From contig NZ_CP107020.1 of the NCBI RefSeq assembly GCF_025725725.1, positions 1,736,001 through 1,800,000 on the forward strand: a stretch of 64,000 nucleotides of DNA. Direction: 5' to 3'. This document shows, piece after piece, positions 33,806-43,913 of the stretch. Position numbers and translations under genes: made by a program. How positions within the stretch are numbered: the first letter of the stretch is position 1; the number at the start of each line of letters is the position of its first letter. The notes under the pieces were generated by a model that worked only from the letters and a program-made list of their open reading frames with translations, had not been told where the DNA came from and ran no database searches. The stretch is from Brachybacterium huguangmaarense (GTDB lineage Bacteria; Actinomycetota; Actinomycetes; Actinomycetales; Dermabacteraceae).

Positions 33806-36800
33806 ATGGCTTCCGACGACTTCGTGCACCTCCACGTCCACACCGACTACTCCCTCCTGGACGGGGCCGCGAAGATCTCCAAGCTGGTCGACGAAACCGC
33901 ACGTCAGGGCCAGAAAGCCATCGCCATCACGGACCACGGCTACGTCTTCGGCGCCTACGAGTTCTACAAGACCGCGGTGGCCGCGGACATCAAGCCCATC
34001 ATCGGCGTCGAGGCCTACGTGACCCCCGGGACCAGCCGCCACGACCGCACGCGGCAGCAGTGGGGCACCAAGGCGCAGCAGGACGCGGGCGACGACGTCT
34101 CCGCGCGCGGCGCCTACACGCACCTGACCCTGCTCTCGCGCACCACGGCGGGCATGCACAACCTCTTCCGCCTCGCCTCGTCCGCGAGCCTCGACGGCCA
34201 GATGGGCAAGTGGCCCCGCATGGACCGCGAGATCCTCAGCACCTACGCCGACGGGCTGATCGCCTCGACCGGTTGCCCCTCGGGCGAGATCCAGACCCGC
34301 ATCCGCCTGGGCCAGTGGGACGAGGCGGTCAAGGCCGCCGGCGAGTTCCAGGACATGTTCGGCAAGGAGAACTACTTCGTCGAGCTCATGGACCACGGCC
34401 TCGATCTCGAGACCCGCGTGACCAAGGACCTCATCGCCCTCTCGAAGCAGATCGGCGCGCCGCTGCTGGCCACCAACGACCTGCACTACGTCACCGAGGA
34501 CGACGCCAAGATCCAGGACGCGCTGCTGTGCATCAACTCCGGCTCCACCTTCGACACCCCCGGCCGTTTCAAGTTCGACGGCTCGGGCTACTACCTCAAG
34601 TCCGCCGCCGAGATGCGCGAGCTGTTCCGTGAGCTGCCCGAGGCCTGCGACAACACGCTGCGCGTCGCCGAGATGTGCGACGTCTCCTTCACCACGACGG
34701 CCGAGGGCGCCAACTTCATGCCCGTCTTCCCGACGCCGCCCGGCGAGGACGAGCACTCGTGGTTCGTCAAGGAGGTCCAGCGGGGACTCGAGTACCGCTT
34801 CTCCGCGGGCATCCCCGACGCCGTGCAGAAGCAGGCCGACTACGAGGTCTCCGTCATCACCCAGATGGGCTTCCCGGGCTACTTCCTCGTCGTGTCCGAC
34901 TTCATCCGCTGGGCCAAGGAGAACGGCATCCGGGTGGGACCGGGCCGTGGCTCGGGCGCCGGCTCGATGGTGGCCTACGCGATGCGGATCACGGATCTCG
35001 ACCCGCTCGAGCACGGCCTGCTGTTCGAGCGCTTCCTGAACCCCGACCGCGTCTCGATGCCCGACTTCGACGTCGACTTCGACGATCGCCGCCGCGGCGA
35101 GGTGCTCGAGTACGTGACCCGCAAGTACGGCGACGACCGGGTGGCCCAGGTCATCACCTACGGCGTCATGAAGACGAAGAACTCGCTCAAGGACGCCTCG
35201 CGCGTGCTCGGCTACCCGTACGCGATGGGGGATCGCCTCACCAAGGCGCTGCCCCCCGCCGTGATGGGCAAGGACATCCCGCTCTCGGGCATCTACGACC
35301 CCGAGAACAAGCGCTACGCCGAGGCCGGCGAGTTCCGCCGCATGCTCGACGAGGACCCCGACGGCCAGAAGGTCTTCGAGATCGCCCAGGGCGTCGAGGG
35401 GCTGACCCGCGGGTGGGGCGTTCACGCGTGCGCGGTCATCATGTCCAGCCACACCCTGACCGACATCATCCCGATGATGCGTCGCCCCTCCGACGGGCAG
35501 ATCATCACGCAGTTCGACTACCCGACGTGCGAGACGCTCGGCCTGCTGAAGATGGACTTCCTGGGGCTGCGCAACCTCACCGTCATCTCCGACGCCCTGG
35601 ACAACATCACGCGCAACGGCAAGGAGGCGCCGGATCTCGAGACCCTCGGCTTCGACGATCCGCCCACCTACGACCTCCTGCAGCGCGGCGACACCCTGGG
35701 CGTGTTCCAGCTGGACGGCTCGGGCATGCGCACCCTGCTGCGCCAGATGAAGCCCGACAAGTTCGGCGACATCTCCGCGGTCTCGGCCCTCTACCGTCCG
35801 GGCCCGATGGGCATGAACTCCCACACCAACTATGCGCTGCGCAAGAACGGGCTGCAGGAGATCGCTCCGATCCATCCCGAGCTCGAGGCCCCGCTCGCGG
35901 ACATCCTGAACGAGACCTACGGGGTGCTCGTCTACCAGGAGCAGGTCATGCAGACCGCCCAGAAGGTCGCGGGCTACAGCCTCGGCGAGGCCGACATCCT
36001 GCGCCGCGCCATGGGCAAGAAGAAGAAGGCGGAGCTGGACAAGCAGTTCGTGTCCTTCGAGGCCGGCATGAAGGAGCGCGGATACTCCGACGCGGCCGTC
36101 GCGGCCCTGTGGGAGACCCTGCTGCCCTTCGCCGACTACGCGTTCAACAAGTCCCACTCCGCCGCCTACGGCGTGGTCTCGTACTGGACCGCCTACCTCA
36201 AGGCGAACTTCCCGACCGAGTACATGGCGGCCCTGCTCACCTCGACCCAGGAGAACCGCGACCGCCTGGGCCTGTACCTGGGCGACTGCCGCCACCGGGG
36301 CATCACGGTGCTCCCGCCGGACGTCAACGAGTCCGACATGTACTTCTCGGCCGTCGGCGACGACATCCGCTTCGGGCTGTCGGCGGTGCGCAACGTCGGC
36401 GCGAACGTCGTCGAGGCGATCCTCGCGGCGCGCGCCGAGAAGGGCGCGTTCACGTCGTTCACCGACTTCCTCGACAAGGTGCCGCTCTCGGTGTGCAACA
36501 AGCGCACGATCGAGTCGCTCATCAAGGGCGGCGCGTTCGACTCCCTCGGCGCCAACCGCCGCTCCCTCGTGCTGATCCACGAGGACGCCGTCGACTCGGT
36601 GGTCGACGTCAAGCGCAAGGAGGCGCAGGGCCAGTACGACCTGTTCGGCGAGGCCCTGTTCGGCGGCGACGGCGCGGAGACCGGGTCGAGCGCGACCATC
36701 ACGATCCCCGACCTGCCCGAGTGGGACCGCAAGGAGAAGCTCTCCTTCGAGCGCACCATGCTGGGCCTGTACGTCTCGGACCACCCCCTGCAGGGTCTCG

Positions 36801-37360
36801 AGCACGTGGTCGCGCAGAACTCGACGACCGCGATCAGCGCGCTCGCCGACGAGGGCGCCGTCGAGGACGGGGCCATGGTCCAGATCGCGGGGCTCATCAC
36901 GTCCCTGCAGCGCAAGACCACCAAGAAGGGCGACATGTGGGCGATCGCCACCGTCGAGGACCTCGAGGGCTCGATCGACTGCCTGCTGTTCCCCTCGACG
37001 TACCAGACCGTCGCGACCGAGCTCGCCGAGGATCTCGTGGTCTCCATGAAGGGACGCGTCGACACCTCCAAGGGCATGCCCGAGCTGCGCGTCATGGAGA
37101 TGACGATCCCCGACACCTCCCACGCGGGCGGCGACGGCCCGGTGACGATCTCGCTCCCGGCGCTGCGCTGCACCGAGCGGGTCGTGACCGACCTGCGCGG
37201 CGTGCTCGAGGACAACCCGGGCATGAGCGAGGTCCGCGTCAAGCTGCTCGAGCCCGGCCGCGCCACCCTCATGCGGCTCGACACCCGGCTCTCGGTCACC
37301 CCGTCGGCCGCGCTGTACGCCTCGCTCAAGGCGCTGCTGGGCCCCGGCTGCCTGCAGTGA
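33806..37360 (+). CDS. dnaE: DNA polymerase III alpha subunit
   Basis: Replicative DNA polymerase of the chromosome. The 1184-residue product has an N-terminal PHP domain (HLHVHTDYSLLDG from residue 8), the C-family polymerase core with the catalytic PDFDVDFD motif at residues 419-426, and C-terminal helix-hairpin-helix and OB-fold regions. Size fits the high-fidelity DnaE1 type rather than the shorter error-prone DnaE2/ImuC. It appears monocistronic and leaderless. An open antisense frame of comparable length runs through it on the minus strand and is a GC-rich shadow. Confidence 0.97.
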   Translation: MASDDFVHLHVHTDYSLLDGAAKISKLVDETARQGQKAIAITDHGYVFGAYEFYKTAVAADIKPIIGVEAYVTPGTSRHDRTRQQWGTKAQQDAGDDVSARGAYTHLTLLSRTTAGMHNLFRLASSASLDGQMGKWPRMDREILSTYADGLIASTGCPSGEIQTRIRLGQWDEAVKAAGEFQDMFGKENYFVELMDHGLDLETRVTKDLIALSKQIGAPLLATNDLHYVTEDDAKIQDALLCINSGSTFDTPGRFKFDGSGYYLKSAAEMRELFRELPEACDNTLRVAEMCDVSFTTTAEGANFMPVFPTPPGEDEHSWFVKEVQRGLEYRFSAGIPDAVQKQADYEVSVITQMGFPGYFLVVSDFIRWAKENGIRVGPGRGSGAGSMVAYAMRITDLDPLEHGLLFERFLNPDRVSMPDFDVDFDDRRRGEVLEYVTRKYGDDRVAQVITYGVMKTKNSLKDASRVLGYPYAMGDRLTKALPPAVMGKDIPLSGIYDPENKRYAEAGEFRRMLDEDPDGQKVFEIAQGVEGLTRGWGVHACAVIMSSHTLTDIIPMMRRPSDGQIITQFDYPTCETLGLLKMDFLGLRNLTVISDALDNITRNGKEAPDLETLGFDDPPTYDLLQRGDTLGVFQLDGSGMRTLLRQMKPDKFGDISAVSALYRPGPMGMNSHTNYALRKNGLQEIAPIHPELEAPLADILNETYGVLVYQEQVMQTAQKVAGYSLGEADILRRAMGKKKKAELDKQFVSFEAGMKERGYSDAAVAALWETLLPFADYAFNKSHSAAYGVVSYWTAYLKANFPTEYMAALLTSTQENRDRLGLYLGDCRHRGITVLPPDVNESDMYFSAVGDDIRFGLSAVRNVGANVVEAILAARAEKGAFTSFTDFLDKVPLSVCNKRTIESLIKGGAFDSLGANRRSLVLIHEDAVDSVVDVKRKEAQGQYDLFGEALFGGDGAETGSSATITIPDLPEWDRKEKLSFERTMLGLYVSDHPLQGLEHVVAQNSTTAISALADEGAVEDGAMVQIAGLITSLQRKTTKKGDMWAIATVEDLEGSIDCLLFPSTYQTVATELAEDLVVSMKGRVDTSKGMPELRVMEMTIPDTSHAGGDGPVTISLPALRCTERVVTDLRGVLEDNPGMSEVRVKLLEPGRATLMRLDTRLSVTPSAALYASLKALLGPGCLQ

Positions 37361-37416
37361 CGTCCTGGCCCGCCCCGTGCGCCCGGACATGCCGTCGAGC
37401 GCTCGCGGGCGACGCC

Positions 37417-37422
37417 TAGACT
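37417..37422 (+). promoter_or_regulatory. -10 box of hisD (leaderless)
   Basis: TAGACT ends 7 nt before the hisD ATG at 37430, and no ribosome binding site is present. Confidence 0.55.
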
Positions 37423-37429
37423 CGCCTCC

Positions 37430-38770
37430 ATGCCTCTGATCTCCGTCACCGACCTGCGCGGGCGCGACCTCTCCGCAGCCCAGCTGCGCGCGGCCGTGCC
37501 CCGCCCCGAGCTCGACGTCGACGCGGCCATCGCCTCGGTGCATCCCGTCGTCGCGGCCGTGCGGGAGCGCGGCGCCGAGGCCGTGCTCGAGGCGGGGGAG
37601 CGGTTCGACGGCGTGCGCCCCGAGCACCTGCGCGTCCCCGCCGAGGTGATCGAACGGGCCCTCGCCGAGCTCGATCCGGCGATCCGTCGTGCGCTCGAGA
37701 CGGCGATCGACCGCGTCCGGGCGGTCGACGCCGCCCAGCGGCGCGAGGACGACGTGGTCGAGGTCATCGACGGGGGGATCGTGCGCCAGCGCTGGATCCC
37801 CGTCGAGCGGGTCGGCCTGTACGTGCCCGGCGGCCGGGCCGTGCTGCCCAGCTCCGTCGTCATGAACGTGGTGCCGGCCCAGACCGCCGGCGTCTCGCAG
37901 ATCGTGCTGGCCTCTCCGCCGCAGAAGGACCACGGCGGCTACCCGCACCCCACCATCCTGGCCGCGTGCGCGCTGCTCGGCGTGACCGACGTGATCGCCG
38001 CGGGCGGCGCCCAGGCCATCGCCCTGCTCGCCCACGGCGCCGACGACCTCGGCGACGGCACCCTGCTCGACCCGGTCGACCTCGTCACCGGCCCCGGCAA
38101 CGTCTACGTGACGGCCGCCAAGCGGCTCGTGCGGGGGACCGTCGGCATCGACGCCGAGGCGGGCCCCACCGAGATCGCGATCCTCGCCGACGAGAGCGCC
38201 GACCCCCGGTTCGTCGCGGCGGACCTCATCTCCCAGGCCGAGCACGACCCCCTCGCGGCGAGCGTGCTGGTCACCGACAGCCCGCGGCTCGCCGCCGACA
38301 CCGAGGCCGAGCTCGCCGTCCAGGTGCCGCAGGCCCGCCACGCCGACCGCATCCGCGAGGCCCTGGGCGGACGTCAGAGCGGCGTGATCCTCGTCGACGG
38401 CCTGGACCAGGGGCTCGCCGTGGTCAACGCGTACGGCGCCGAGCACCTCGAGATCCACACCGTCGACGCCCCGGCCGTCGCCGCGCGCGTCACCAACGCC
38501 GGTGCGATCTTCATCGGTCCCCACAGCCCCGTGAGCCTCGGCGACTACGCGGCCGGCTCCAACCACGTGCTGCCCACCGGCGGCGGCTCCCGCTTCGGCG
38601 GCGGCCTGGGGGTGCAGTCGTTCCTGCGTGGGATCCACGTGATCGAGTACGACGAGCGCGCGCTCGACGCCTCCCGCGAGGCCGCCCGCACCCTCGCCGC
38701 GGCCGAGGACCTGCCCTCGCACGGGCGGGCCGTCGAGATCCGCTTCGACGGCGAGGGGCAGAGCCGATGA
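37430..38770 (+). CDS. hisD: Histidinol dehydrogenase
   Basis: Catalyses the last two steps of histidine synthesis (histidinol to histidine, NAD-dependent, zinc enzyme). The 446-residue product has GLYVPGGRA near residue 125, the GPGNVYV motif near residue 222, the SQAEHDP metal-site segment near residue 266 and EHLEI near residue 342. The leaderless promoter starts a short unit with the GNAT gene, whose ATG overlaps its stop. Confidence 0.96.
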   Translation: MPLISVTDLRGRDLSAAQLRAAVPRPELDVDAAIASVHPVVAAVRERGAEAVLEAGERFDGVRPEHLRVPAEVIERALAELDPAIRRALETAIDRVRAVDAAQRREDDVVEVIDGGIVRQRWIPVERVGLYVPGGRAVLPSSVVMNVVPAQTAGVSQIVLASPPQKDHGGYPHPTILAACALLGVTDVIAAGGAQAIALLAHGADDLGDGTLLDPVDLVTGPGNVYVTAAKRLVRGTVGIDAEAGPTEIAILADESADPRFVAADLISQAEHDPLAASVLVTDSPRLAADTEAELAVQVPQARHADRIREALGGRQSGVILVDGLDQGLAVVNAYGAEHLEIHTVDAPAVAARVTNAGAIFIGPHSPVSLGDYAAGSNHVLPTGGGSRFGGGLGVQSFLRGIHVIEYDERALDASREAARTLAAAEDLPSHGRAVEIRFDGEGQSR

Positions 38771-39246
38771 CCGCGTGGACGATCCGCGAGGCCCGCCCCG
38801 ACGACGTCGCGGCGATCCACGCGCGCATCGTCGACCTCGCCGTGTACGAGCGCGAGCCCGAGGCCGTGACCGGCACCGCGGCCGACCTGCACGACGCCCT
38901 GTTCCGCGAGGCCCCCGCCGTCTTCTGCCACGTGGCCGAGCTCGACGGCGAGGTCGTGGGCATCGCCCTGTGGTACCTGACCTACTCGACGTGGGAAGGC
39001 CACCACGGGATCCACCTCGAGGACCTCTACGTCATGCCCGAGCACCGCGGCACCCGGATCGGCCTGGGCCTCCTGCGCACGCTCGCCGGCATCTGCGCCG
39101 CTTGCGGCTACCGCCGTCTGGAGTGGTCGGTGCTCACCTGGAACCAGCCGTCGATCGACTTCTACGAGGCCATCGGGGCGCGGCCCCAGGAGGAGTGGAT
39201 GACCTACCGCCTCGACGGCGAGGCGCTCACCGGCTTCGCGGCGTAG
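38767..39246 (+). CDS. GNAT-family N-acetyltransferase
   Basis: A 159-residue acetyl-CoA-dependent N-acetyltransferase of unknown substrate, similar in layout to diamine/spermidine acetyltransferases: the acetyl-CoA loop reads [12 protein letters not shown] near residue 93, preceded by LEDLYVMP, and [13 protein letters not shown] lies near residue 126. ATG overlaps the hisD stop (ATGA), so it is translationally coupled to hisD. Its 3' end overlaps the convergent DUF3054 gene by 20 bp. Confidence 0.88.
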   Translation: MTAWTIREARPDDVAAIHARIVDLAVYEREPEAVTGTAADLHDALFREAPAVFCHVAELDGEVVGIALWYLTYSTWEGHHGIHLEDLYVMPEHRGTRIGLGLLRTLAGICAACGYRRLEWSVLTWNQPSIDFYEAIGARPQEEWMTYRLDGEALTGFAA

Positions 39247-39643
39247 ACCCCTCGGTCCGCGTCGCCGCGGGCCGTGCGGAGGTGCGCCGCTCGCGCCGCG
39301 TCACGAACGACGCGACGGCCCGCCAGCCCAGCATGAACACCGCGAGCACGACCGCGGTGACGATGACGAACGAGGGCTCCGTGCCGGCGCCGAACAGCGT
39401 GCGGATCGCCATGGCGGCGACGATCGTGATCGCCCAGATGAACACGCCCTGCGGCCACAGGCCGAAGGGGCGCCGCCACGAGCGGATCGCGAGGTGCCCG
39501 AGCAGCATGCCGAGCACGAACGGCCAGGACACGTAGCCGACGCTCGAGGCGGTCAGGCCCTCGTGGTGCTGGAGGAGCCCGATCGCCACGAACAGGAGGA
39601 CGGCGAGGACATCTGCAACGAGGGAACCGAGGGCACGCATCAC
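39227..39643 (-). CDS. DUF3054 family membrane protein
   Basis: A 138-residue protein with four hydrophobic spans (about residues 5-22, 32-50, 63-82 and 90-110) and a basic C-terminal tail, matching the DUF3054 family of Actinobacteria. Function unknown. The GTG at 39643 is preferred to the ATG at 39640 because a TACCCT -10 box ends exactly 6 nt before it, the spacing of other leaderless genes here. It lies between hisD-GNAT and hisC but on the opposite strand. Confidence 0.82.
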   Translation of the reverse strand: MMRALGSLVADVLAVLLFVAIGLLQHHEGLTASSVGYVSWPFVLGMLLGHLAIRSWRRPFGLWPQGVFIWAITIVAAMAIRTLFGAGTEPSFVIVTAVVLAVFMLGWRAVASFVTRRERRTSARPAATRTEGSTPRSR

Positions 39644-39649
39644 CCGACC

Positions 39650-39655
39650 AGGGTA
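39650..39655 (-). promoter_or_regulatory. -10 box of the DUF3054 gene (leaderless)
   Basis: On the minus strand TACCCT is followed by 6 nt and the GTG start at 39643. Confidence 0.5.
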
Positions 39656-39727
39656 GGCCACCGCTCCGGGCCCGCTCCCAGCCTCGGCACGGCCTGGACG
39701 GCCGACGGCGGGCGGCCGCAGGGCCTC

Positions 39728-39733
39728 TACGAT
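39728..39733 (+). promoter_or_regulatory. -10 box of hisC (leaderless)
   Basis: TACGAT ends 6 nt before the ATG at 39740, without a ribosome binding site. It starts the hisC-hisB operon. Confidence 0.55.
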
Positions 39734-39739
39734 GGAGCC

Positions 39740-40885
39740 ATGCCACAGCTCGACCTCGCCTCGCCCGACACCGCGCTCCCGGCGGTCCGCGACGACCTGC
39801 TCGGGCTCGAGCCCTACGGCGCGCCCCAGATCGATGTGCCGCACCTGCTGAACGTCAACGAGAACCCGTTCCCCCCGTCGGCCGCGCTCGCGGAGGACCT
39901 CGGCCGTGCCGTGCGCTCCGCGGCCGCCGACCTCAACCGCTACCCGGACCGCGAGTTCCTCGACCTGCGCAAGGACCTCGCGGCCTTCCTCGCCGACGAG
40001 TCCGCGATCGACGAGCCCCGCGCCGAGCAGGTGTGGGCCGCCAACGGCTCCAACGAGATCATGGTCCAGCTGTTCCAGGCCTACGGCGGGCCGGGCCGCA
40101 GCGCCCTGTCCTTCACGCCGCACTACTCGATGTACCCCGAGTACGCGCGCGACACGTTCACCGCCTGGGTCACGGCCGAGCGGGGCCCGGCCCCCGAGTT
40201 CGCGCTCGACGCCGACGCCGTGACGGCCGCGATCGCCCGTCATCGCCCCGCGATCGTGCTGCTGACCAGCCCCAACAACCCCACCGGCACCGCCCTCGAG
40301 CTCGACGTCGTGCGCGCCGCCGCGCGCGCCCAGGCCGAGCACCGCGGCCTGCTCGTCGTCGACGAGGCCTACGGCGAGTTCCGCCGCGACGGGGTCCCGA
40401 GCGCGCTCACCCTGCTGCCCGAGCACGCCAACCTCGTCGTCTCCCGCACGATGTCCAAGGCCTTCGCGCTCGCCGGCGCCCGTCTCGGCTACCTCGTGGC
40501 GGACCCCGCGATCGTCGACGCGGTGCGCGTCGTCCGCCTGCCCTACCACCTGTCGGCCGCCACGCAGGCCGTCGCCCGCACCGCGCTCGCCCACCGCGCC
40601 GAGCTGCTGGGCCAGGTCGCGACCCTGCGCGCCGAGCGCGACGCGCTCAGTGCGCATCTCGTGCGGAGGGGCCACGACGTTGCGCCCTCCGACGCCAACT
40701 TCATCCTGTTCCGCACCGTCGCCGACCGCCACGACGTGTGGCAGCGCCTGCTCGACCGGGGAGTCCTGATCCGCGAGGTCGGGCCCGCCGGCTGGCTCCG
40801 CGTGTCCGTCGGCACCCCCGACGACAACGCCGCGTTCCGCGACGCCCTCGACATCGCCGATCCCGTGGAGGCCGACCCCCGATGA
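39740..40885 (+). CDS. hisC: Histidinol-phosphate aminotransferase
   Basis: PLP-dependent fold-type I aminotransferase converting imidazole acetol phosphate to histidinol phosphate. The 381-residue product has [10 protein letters not shown] near residue 34, SPNNPTGT near residue 176, the PLP lysine K240 in [16 protein letters not shown] and the C-terminal LRVSVGT arginine segment. The frame is open upstream, but the -10 box and the conserved N-terminus set the ATG at 39740. The stop overlaps the hisB ATG. Confidence 0.95.
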   Translation: MPQLDLASPDTALPAVRDDLLGLEPYGAPQIDVPHLLNVNENPFPPSAALAEDLGRAVRSAAADLNRYPDREFLDLRKDLAAFLADESAIDEPRAEQVWAANGSNEIMVQLFQAYGGPGRSALSFTPHYSMYPEYARDTFTAWVTAERGPAPEFALDADAVTAAIARHRPAIVLLTSPNNPTGTALELDVVRAAARAQAEHRGLLVVDEAYGEFRRDGVPSALTLLPEHANLVVSRTMSKAFALAGARLGYLVADPAIVDAVRVVRLPYHLSAATQAVARTALAHRAELLGQVATLRAERDALSAHLVRRGHDVAPSDANFILFRTVADRHDVWQRLLDRGVLIREVGPAGWLRVSVGTPDDNAAFRDALDIADPVEADPR

Positions 40886-41499
40886 CCCGTTCCTCGACGT
40901 CCCCCCGCACCGCGAGCATCAGCCGCGCCACGCGCGAGTCCGACGTGACCGTCACGCTCGACCTCGACGGCACGGGCCGCTGCGACGTGTCGACCTCGGT
41001 GCCCTTCTTCGACCACATGCTCACGGCGCTCGGCACGCACGCCCGCTTCGACCTGACCGTTCAGGCCACGGGCGACACCCACATCGACGTCCACCACACC
41101 GTCGAGGACACCGCGATCGTCCTGGGCCAGTGCCTGCGCGAGGCCCTCGGCGACAAGATCGGCATCGCCCGCTTCGGCGACGCCACCATCCCGCTCGACG
41201 AGGCTCTGGCCCAGTGCGTCGTCGACGTCTCCGGACGTCCGTACTGCGTGCACACCGGAGAGCCCGAGGGCCAGGAGTACCACCTCATCGGCGGCCACTT
41301 CACGGGCTCCCTCACACGCCACGTGCTCGAGTCCCTCGCCCACCACGCCGCGATCTGCCTGCACATGCGGGTGCTCGCCGGGCGCGATCCCCACCACATC
41401 GTCGAGGCCCAGTTCAAGGCGCTCGCGCGGGCCCTGCGCGCGGCGTGCGAGATGGACCCGCGTGTGACGGACGTGCCCTCCACGAAGGGAGCGCTATGA
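40882..41499 (+). CDS. hisB: Imidazoleglycerol-phosphate dehydratase
   Basis: Manganese enzyme of histidine synthesis. The 205-residue product is the monofunctional type, without the histidinol phosphatase half found in Escherichia coli. Metal-site motifs are visible: FFDHML near residue 43, DVHHTVED near residue 70 and HHAAICLHM plus [10 protein letters not shown] in the second half. Overlaps hisC and the unknown gene downstream by 4 nt each. Confidence 0.96.
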   Translation: MTRSSTSPRTASISRATRESDVTVTLDLDGTGRCDVSTSVPFFDHMLTALGTHARFDLTVQATGDTHIDVHHTVEDTAIVLGQCLREALGDKIGIARFGDATIPLDEALAQCVVDVSGRPYCVHTGEPEGQEYHLIGGHFTGSLTRHVLESLAHHAAICLHMRVLAGRDPHHIVEAQFKALARALRAACEMDPRVTDVPSTKGAL

Positions 41500-42152
41500 C
41501 CACCCCGGACGACCCCCGACCCGGCGACGGGCGCCCCGATGACGACATCGACGCCGAGTTCGCCCGTATGATGGAGGGTCTCGACCTCGAGGAACCCGAG
41601 CCCCCGAGCGCCGATGCGACCTCGGACGCGGACGGCGAGCTCACCGAGCTGACGGTCGAGGACGTGCTCGGCACCGCCGAGGGTGTCGAGGATCCCGACG
41701 CGCCGCGCCCGATCGCGGTCGTCGCGACCTCGGTCGCGTCGGCCAAGGCCCTCGCCGGCGCCCTGCGGCTCGCGAGCGACACCCGGTCCGAGACGGCCGA
41801 GACCCCCGAGGGCACCCACATCCTCGACACCGACTCGGGCGCGATCGCCCTCGGCGCGCTCGACGAGACGAGCGCCCACGAGCTCGCGGCCCAGATCTCC
41901 GGCGCCCTGCAGCGCCTGGGCATCGTGCTGTTCTGGCGGCGCGGCGACCGCATGACGGCGACCCGCTACCGCCAGGGCGAGCGCGGCGAGGACGTCTCGC
42001 CCACGATCCTCCTGGGCGGCGTCGCCCCCGCGGTCGAGCAGCTCCTGCTCGGCAGCGTCGACGCCGAGGAGCTGGGGGAGGGGATCGACCCCCGCGGCGT
42101 CACCCGCATGCAGGCCCTGCGCTGGATCGCGACCGGACGGCGGAAGAGATGA
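41496..42152 (+). CDS. Hypothetical protein coupled to hisB
   Basis: A 218-residue soluble protein that I cannot assign. The first 70 residues are strongly acidic and Pro-rich; the remainder (about 70-218) alternates hydrophobic and charged segments and looks like a compact alpha/beta domain, ending in a basic WIATGRRKR tail. Its ATG overlaps the hisB stop and it precedes hisH by 10 nt, so it is cotranscribed with histidine genes. A role in the pathway is possible but unproven. Confidence 0.75.
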   Translation: MTTPDDPRPGDGRPDDDIDAEFARMMEGLDLEEPEPPSADATSDADGELTELTVEDVLGTAEGVEDPDAPRPIAVVATSVASAKALAGALRLASDTRSETAETPEGTHILDTDSGAIALGALDETSAHELAAQISGALQRLGIVLFWRRGDRMTATRYRQGERGEDVSPTILLGGVAPAVEQLLLGSVDAEELGEGIDPRGVTRMQALRWIATGRRKR

Positions 42153-42162
42153 GCACCGAGGC

Positions 42163-42924
42163 ATGAGCACAGAGACCACCCCCGAGGAGACCACGACGCC
42201 CGCGGCGCCCCGCGCCCCGCGCGTGGTCGTGCTGGACCACGGCAGCGGCAACGTGCGCTCGGTCGTCCGCGCCCTCGAGGCGGCGGGCGCCGAGGTGTCC
42301 CTGACGGCCGACGCCGCACAGGCCCTCGAGGCCGACGGGCTCGTGGTCCCCGGGGTCGGCGCCTTCGCGGCGACCATGGACCAGATCCGTGCGGTCGACG
42401 GCCCCCGGATCATCGAGCGGCGCCTCGCGGGCGGCCGCCCGGTGCTCGGCATCTGCGTCGGCCTGCAGGTCATGTTCGACGCCGGGACCGAGCACGGCGT
42501 GCGCGCCGAGGGCCTGGGCGAATGGCCGGGCGAGGTCACCGCGCTGCAGGCCGCGATCGTGCCCCACATGGGCTGGAACACGGTCGAGACCGCCGACGGA
42601 TCCCGCCTGTTCGCGGGCGTCGAGGACGAGCGCTTCTACTTCGTGCACTCCTACGGCGCGCGCAGCTGGGACCTCGAGGCGCATCCGCGTCTGCTCCCGC
42701 CCCAGGTCAGCTGGGCCGTGCACGGCGGCGACCGCTTCGTCGCCGCGGTCGAGAACGGTCCGCTCACGGCCACCCAGTTCCACCCCGAGAAGTCCGGCGC
42801 GGCCGGTGCCCGTCTGCTCCGCAACTGGCTCGACACGCTGCCCGCGGGCGCTGCGGCGCCCGGCACGGCGAGCGGGCCCGGTGCTGCGCCGGCCGACGGG
42901 CCCGGGACGGAGCCGCCCGCATGA
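42163..42924 (+). CDS. hisH: Imidazole glycerol phosphate synthase glutaminase subunit
   Basis: Class I glutamine amidotransferase that feeds ammonia to HisF. The 253-residue product has the nucleophile Cys98 (GICVGLQ) and the His207/Glu209 pair (HPEKSG), and the oxyanion-loop DHGSGN near residue 26. A Pro/Ala/Gly-rich C-terminal extension of about 30 residues is unusual. hisF is not in the window. Its stop overlaps the start of the small membrane protein. Confidence 0.95.
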   Translation: MSTETTPEETTTPAAPRAPRVVVLDHGSGNVRSVVRALEAAGAEVSLTADAAQALEADGLVVPGVGAFAATMDQIRAVDGPRIIERRLAGGRPVLGICVGLQVMFDAGTEHGVRAEGLGEWPGEVTALQAAIVPHMGWNTVETADGSRLFAGVEDERFYFVHSYGARSWDLEAHPRLLPPQVSWAVHGGDRFVAAVENGPLTATQFHPEKSGAAGARLLRNWLDTLPAGAAAPGTASGPGAAPADGPGTEPPA

Positions 42925-43085
42925 TCCTGCTCGCGTTCCTGATGCTCGCGGTCGGGGGCATCCTGCTCGGCGGGTCCTGGTCGTTCTTCCGCCAGAAGAA
43001 GCCGTGGTGGGCGGTCGCGCTCATGGCCGTGCTCGGCGTGGTGTGCGTCCTCATCGCCTTCTGGCGCATCCAGCAGGGCGTCTGA
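42921..43085 (+). CDS. Small two-span membrane protein coupled to hisH
   Basis: A 54-residue protein with two hydrophobic spans (about residues 2-20 and 29-48) separated by a basic FFRQKKPWW turn. The ATG overlaps the hisH stop (ATGA), and the codon pattern matches its neighbours, so it is probably real. I do not recognise the family. Confidence 0.65.
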   Translation: MILLAFLMLAVGGILLGGSWSFFRQKKPWWAVALMAVLGVVCVLIAFWRIQQGV

Positions 43086-43138
43086 CCCCGCCGCACGGCG
43101 CCGCGACGAGCGCCTCCCGCGCTCGCCGCCCCCTTCGC

Positions 43139-43144
43139 TACGCT
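43139..43144 (+). promoter_or_regulatory. -10 box of hisA
   Basis: TACGCT in the 93 bp gap before hisA. A leader of about 30 nt carries a GAGGAG ribosome binding site. Confidence 0.45.
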
Positions 43145-43178
43145 CGTCCCATCCCCGCTCTCTCCCCGAGGAGTCCCC

Positions 43179-43913
43179 ATGAGTACGCCCCGCCTCGAGC
43201 TGCTGCCCGCCGTCGACGTCGCCGGCGGCAAGGCCGTCCGCCTCGTCCAGGGCGAGGCCGGATCCGAGACCGACTACGGCTCGCCGCTCGACGCCGCGCG
43301 CGACTTCGCCGCGGCGGGCGCCGAGTGGCTGCATCTCGTCGACCTCGACGCGGCCTTCGGGCGCGGCTCGAACCGTGAGCTGCTCGCCGAGGTCGTGGGC
43401 TCGGTCGACCTCAAGGTCGAGCTGTCGGGAGGCATCCGCGACGACGCCTCCCTCGAGGCCGCCCTCGCGACGGGCTGCCGCCGCGTCAACCTGGGCACGG
43501 CGGCCCTCGAGGACCCCGACTGGACCGCATCCGTGATCGCCTCGCACGGCGACCGCATCGCGGTGGGCCTCGACGTGCGCGGGACCACGCTCGCGGCCCG
43601 TGGCTGGACCCGGGAGGGCGGGGACCTGTGGGAGACCCTCGCGCGCCTCGACGACGCCGGCTGCTGCCGCTACGTCGTCACCGACGTCACCAAGGACGGC
43701 ACCCTGCGGGGCCCGAACCTCGAGCTGCTCGCCGAGGTCGCGCGCCGCACCGACGCGGCCGTCGTCGCCTCGGGCGGCATCTCCGCGCTCGCGGACCTCG
43801 CCGCGCTGCGCGAGCTCGTGCCCGCAGGCGTCGAGGGCGCGATCGTCGGCAAGGCCCTCTACGCGGGGGCGTTCACCCTGCCCGAGGCGCTCGAGGTCGC
43901 CGGCCTGCCGTGA
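43179..43913 (+). CDS. hisA: HisA/PriA phosphoribosyl isomerase
   Basis: TIM-barrel isomerase of histidine synthesis, converting ProFAR to PRFAR. The 244-residue product begins [15 protein letters not shown] (catalytic Asp in the first strand), has the phosphate-binding ELSGGIR near residue 84 and the second aspartate in VTDVTKDGT near residue 170. In many Actinobacteria this enzyme (PriA) also replaces TrpF; whether it does so here cannot be decided from the window. The SseB-family gene overlaps its stop. Confidence 0.94.
   Translation: MSTPRLELLPAVDVAGGKAVRLVQGEAGSETDYGSPLDAARDFAAAGAEWLHLVDLDAAFGRGSNRELLAEVVGSVDLKVELSGGIRDDASLEAALATGCRRVNLGTAALEDPDWTASVIASHGDRIAVGLDVRGTTLAARGWTREGGDLWETLARLDDAGCCRYVVTDVTKDGTLRGPNLELLAEVARRTDAAVVASGGISALADLAALRELVPAGVEGAIVGKALYAGAFTLPEALEVAGLP

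Noticed and set aside
33662-38722. A very long open frame on the minus strand, antisense to dnaE and hisD
   Set aside because: High GC content removes stop codons from shadow frames. Its translation is repetitive (Val, Gly, Asp, His-rich) without any domain, while dnaE and hisD on the other strand are fully conserved.
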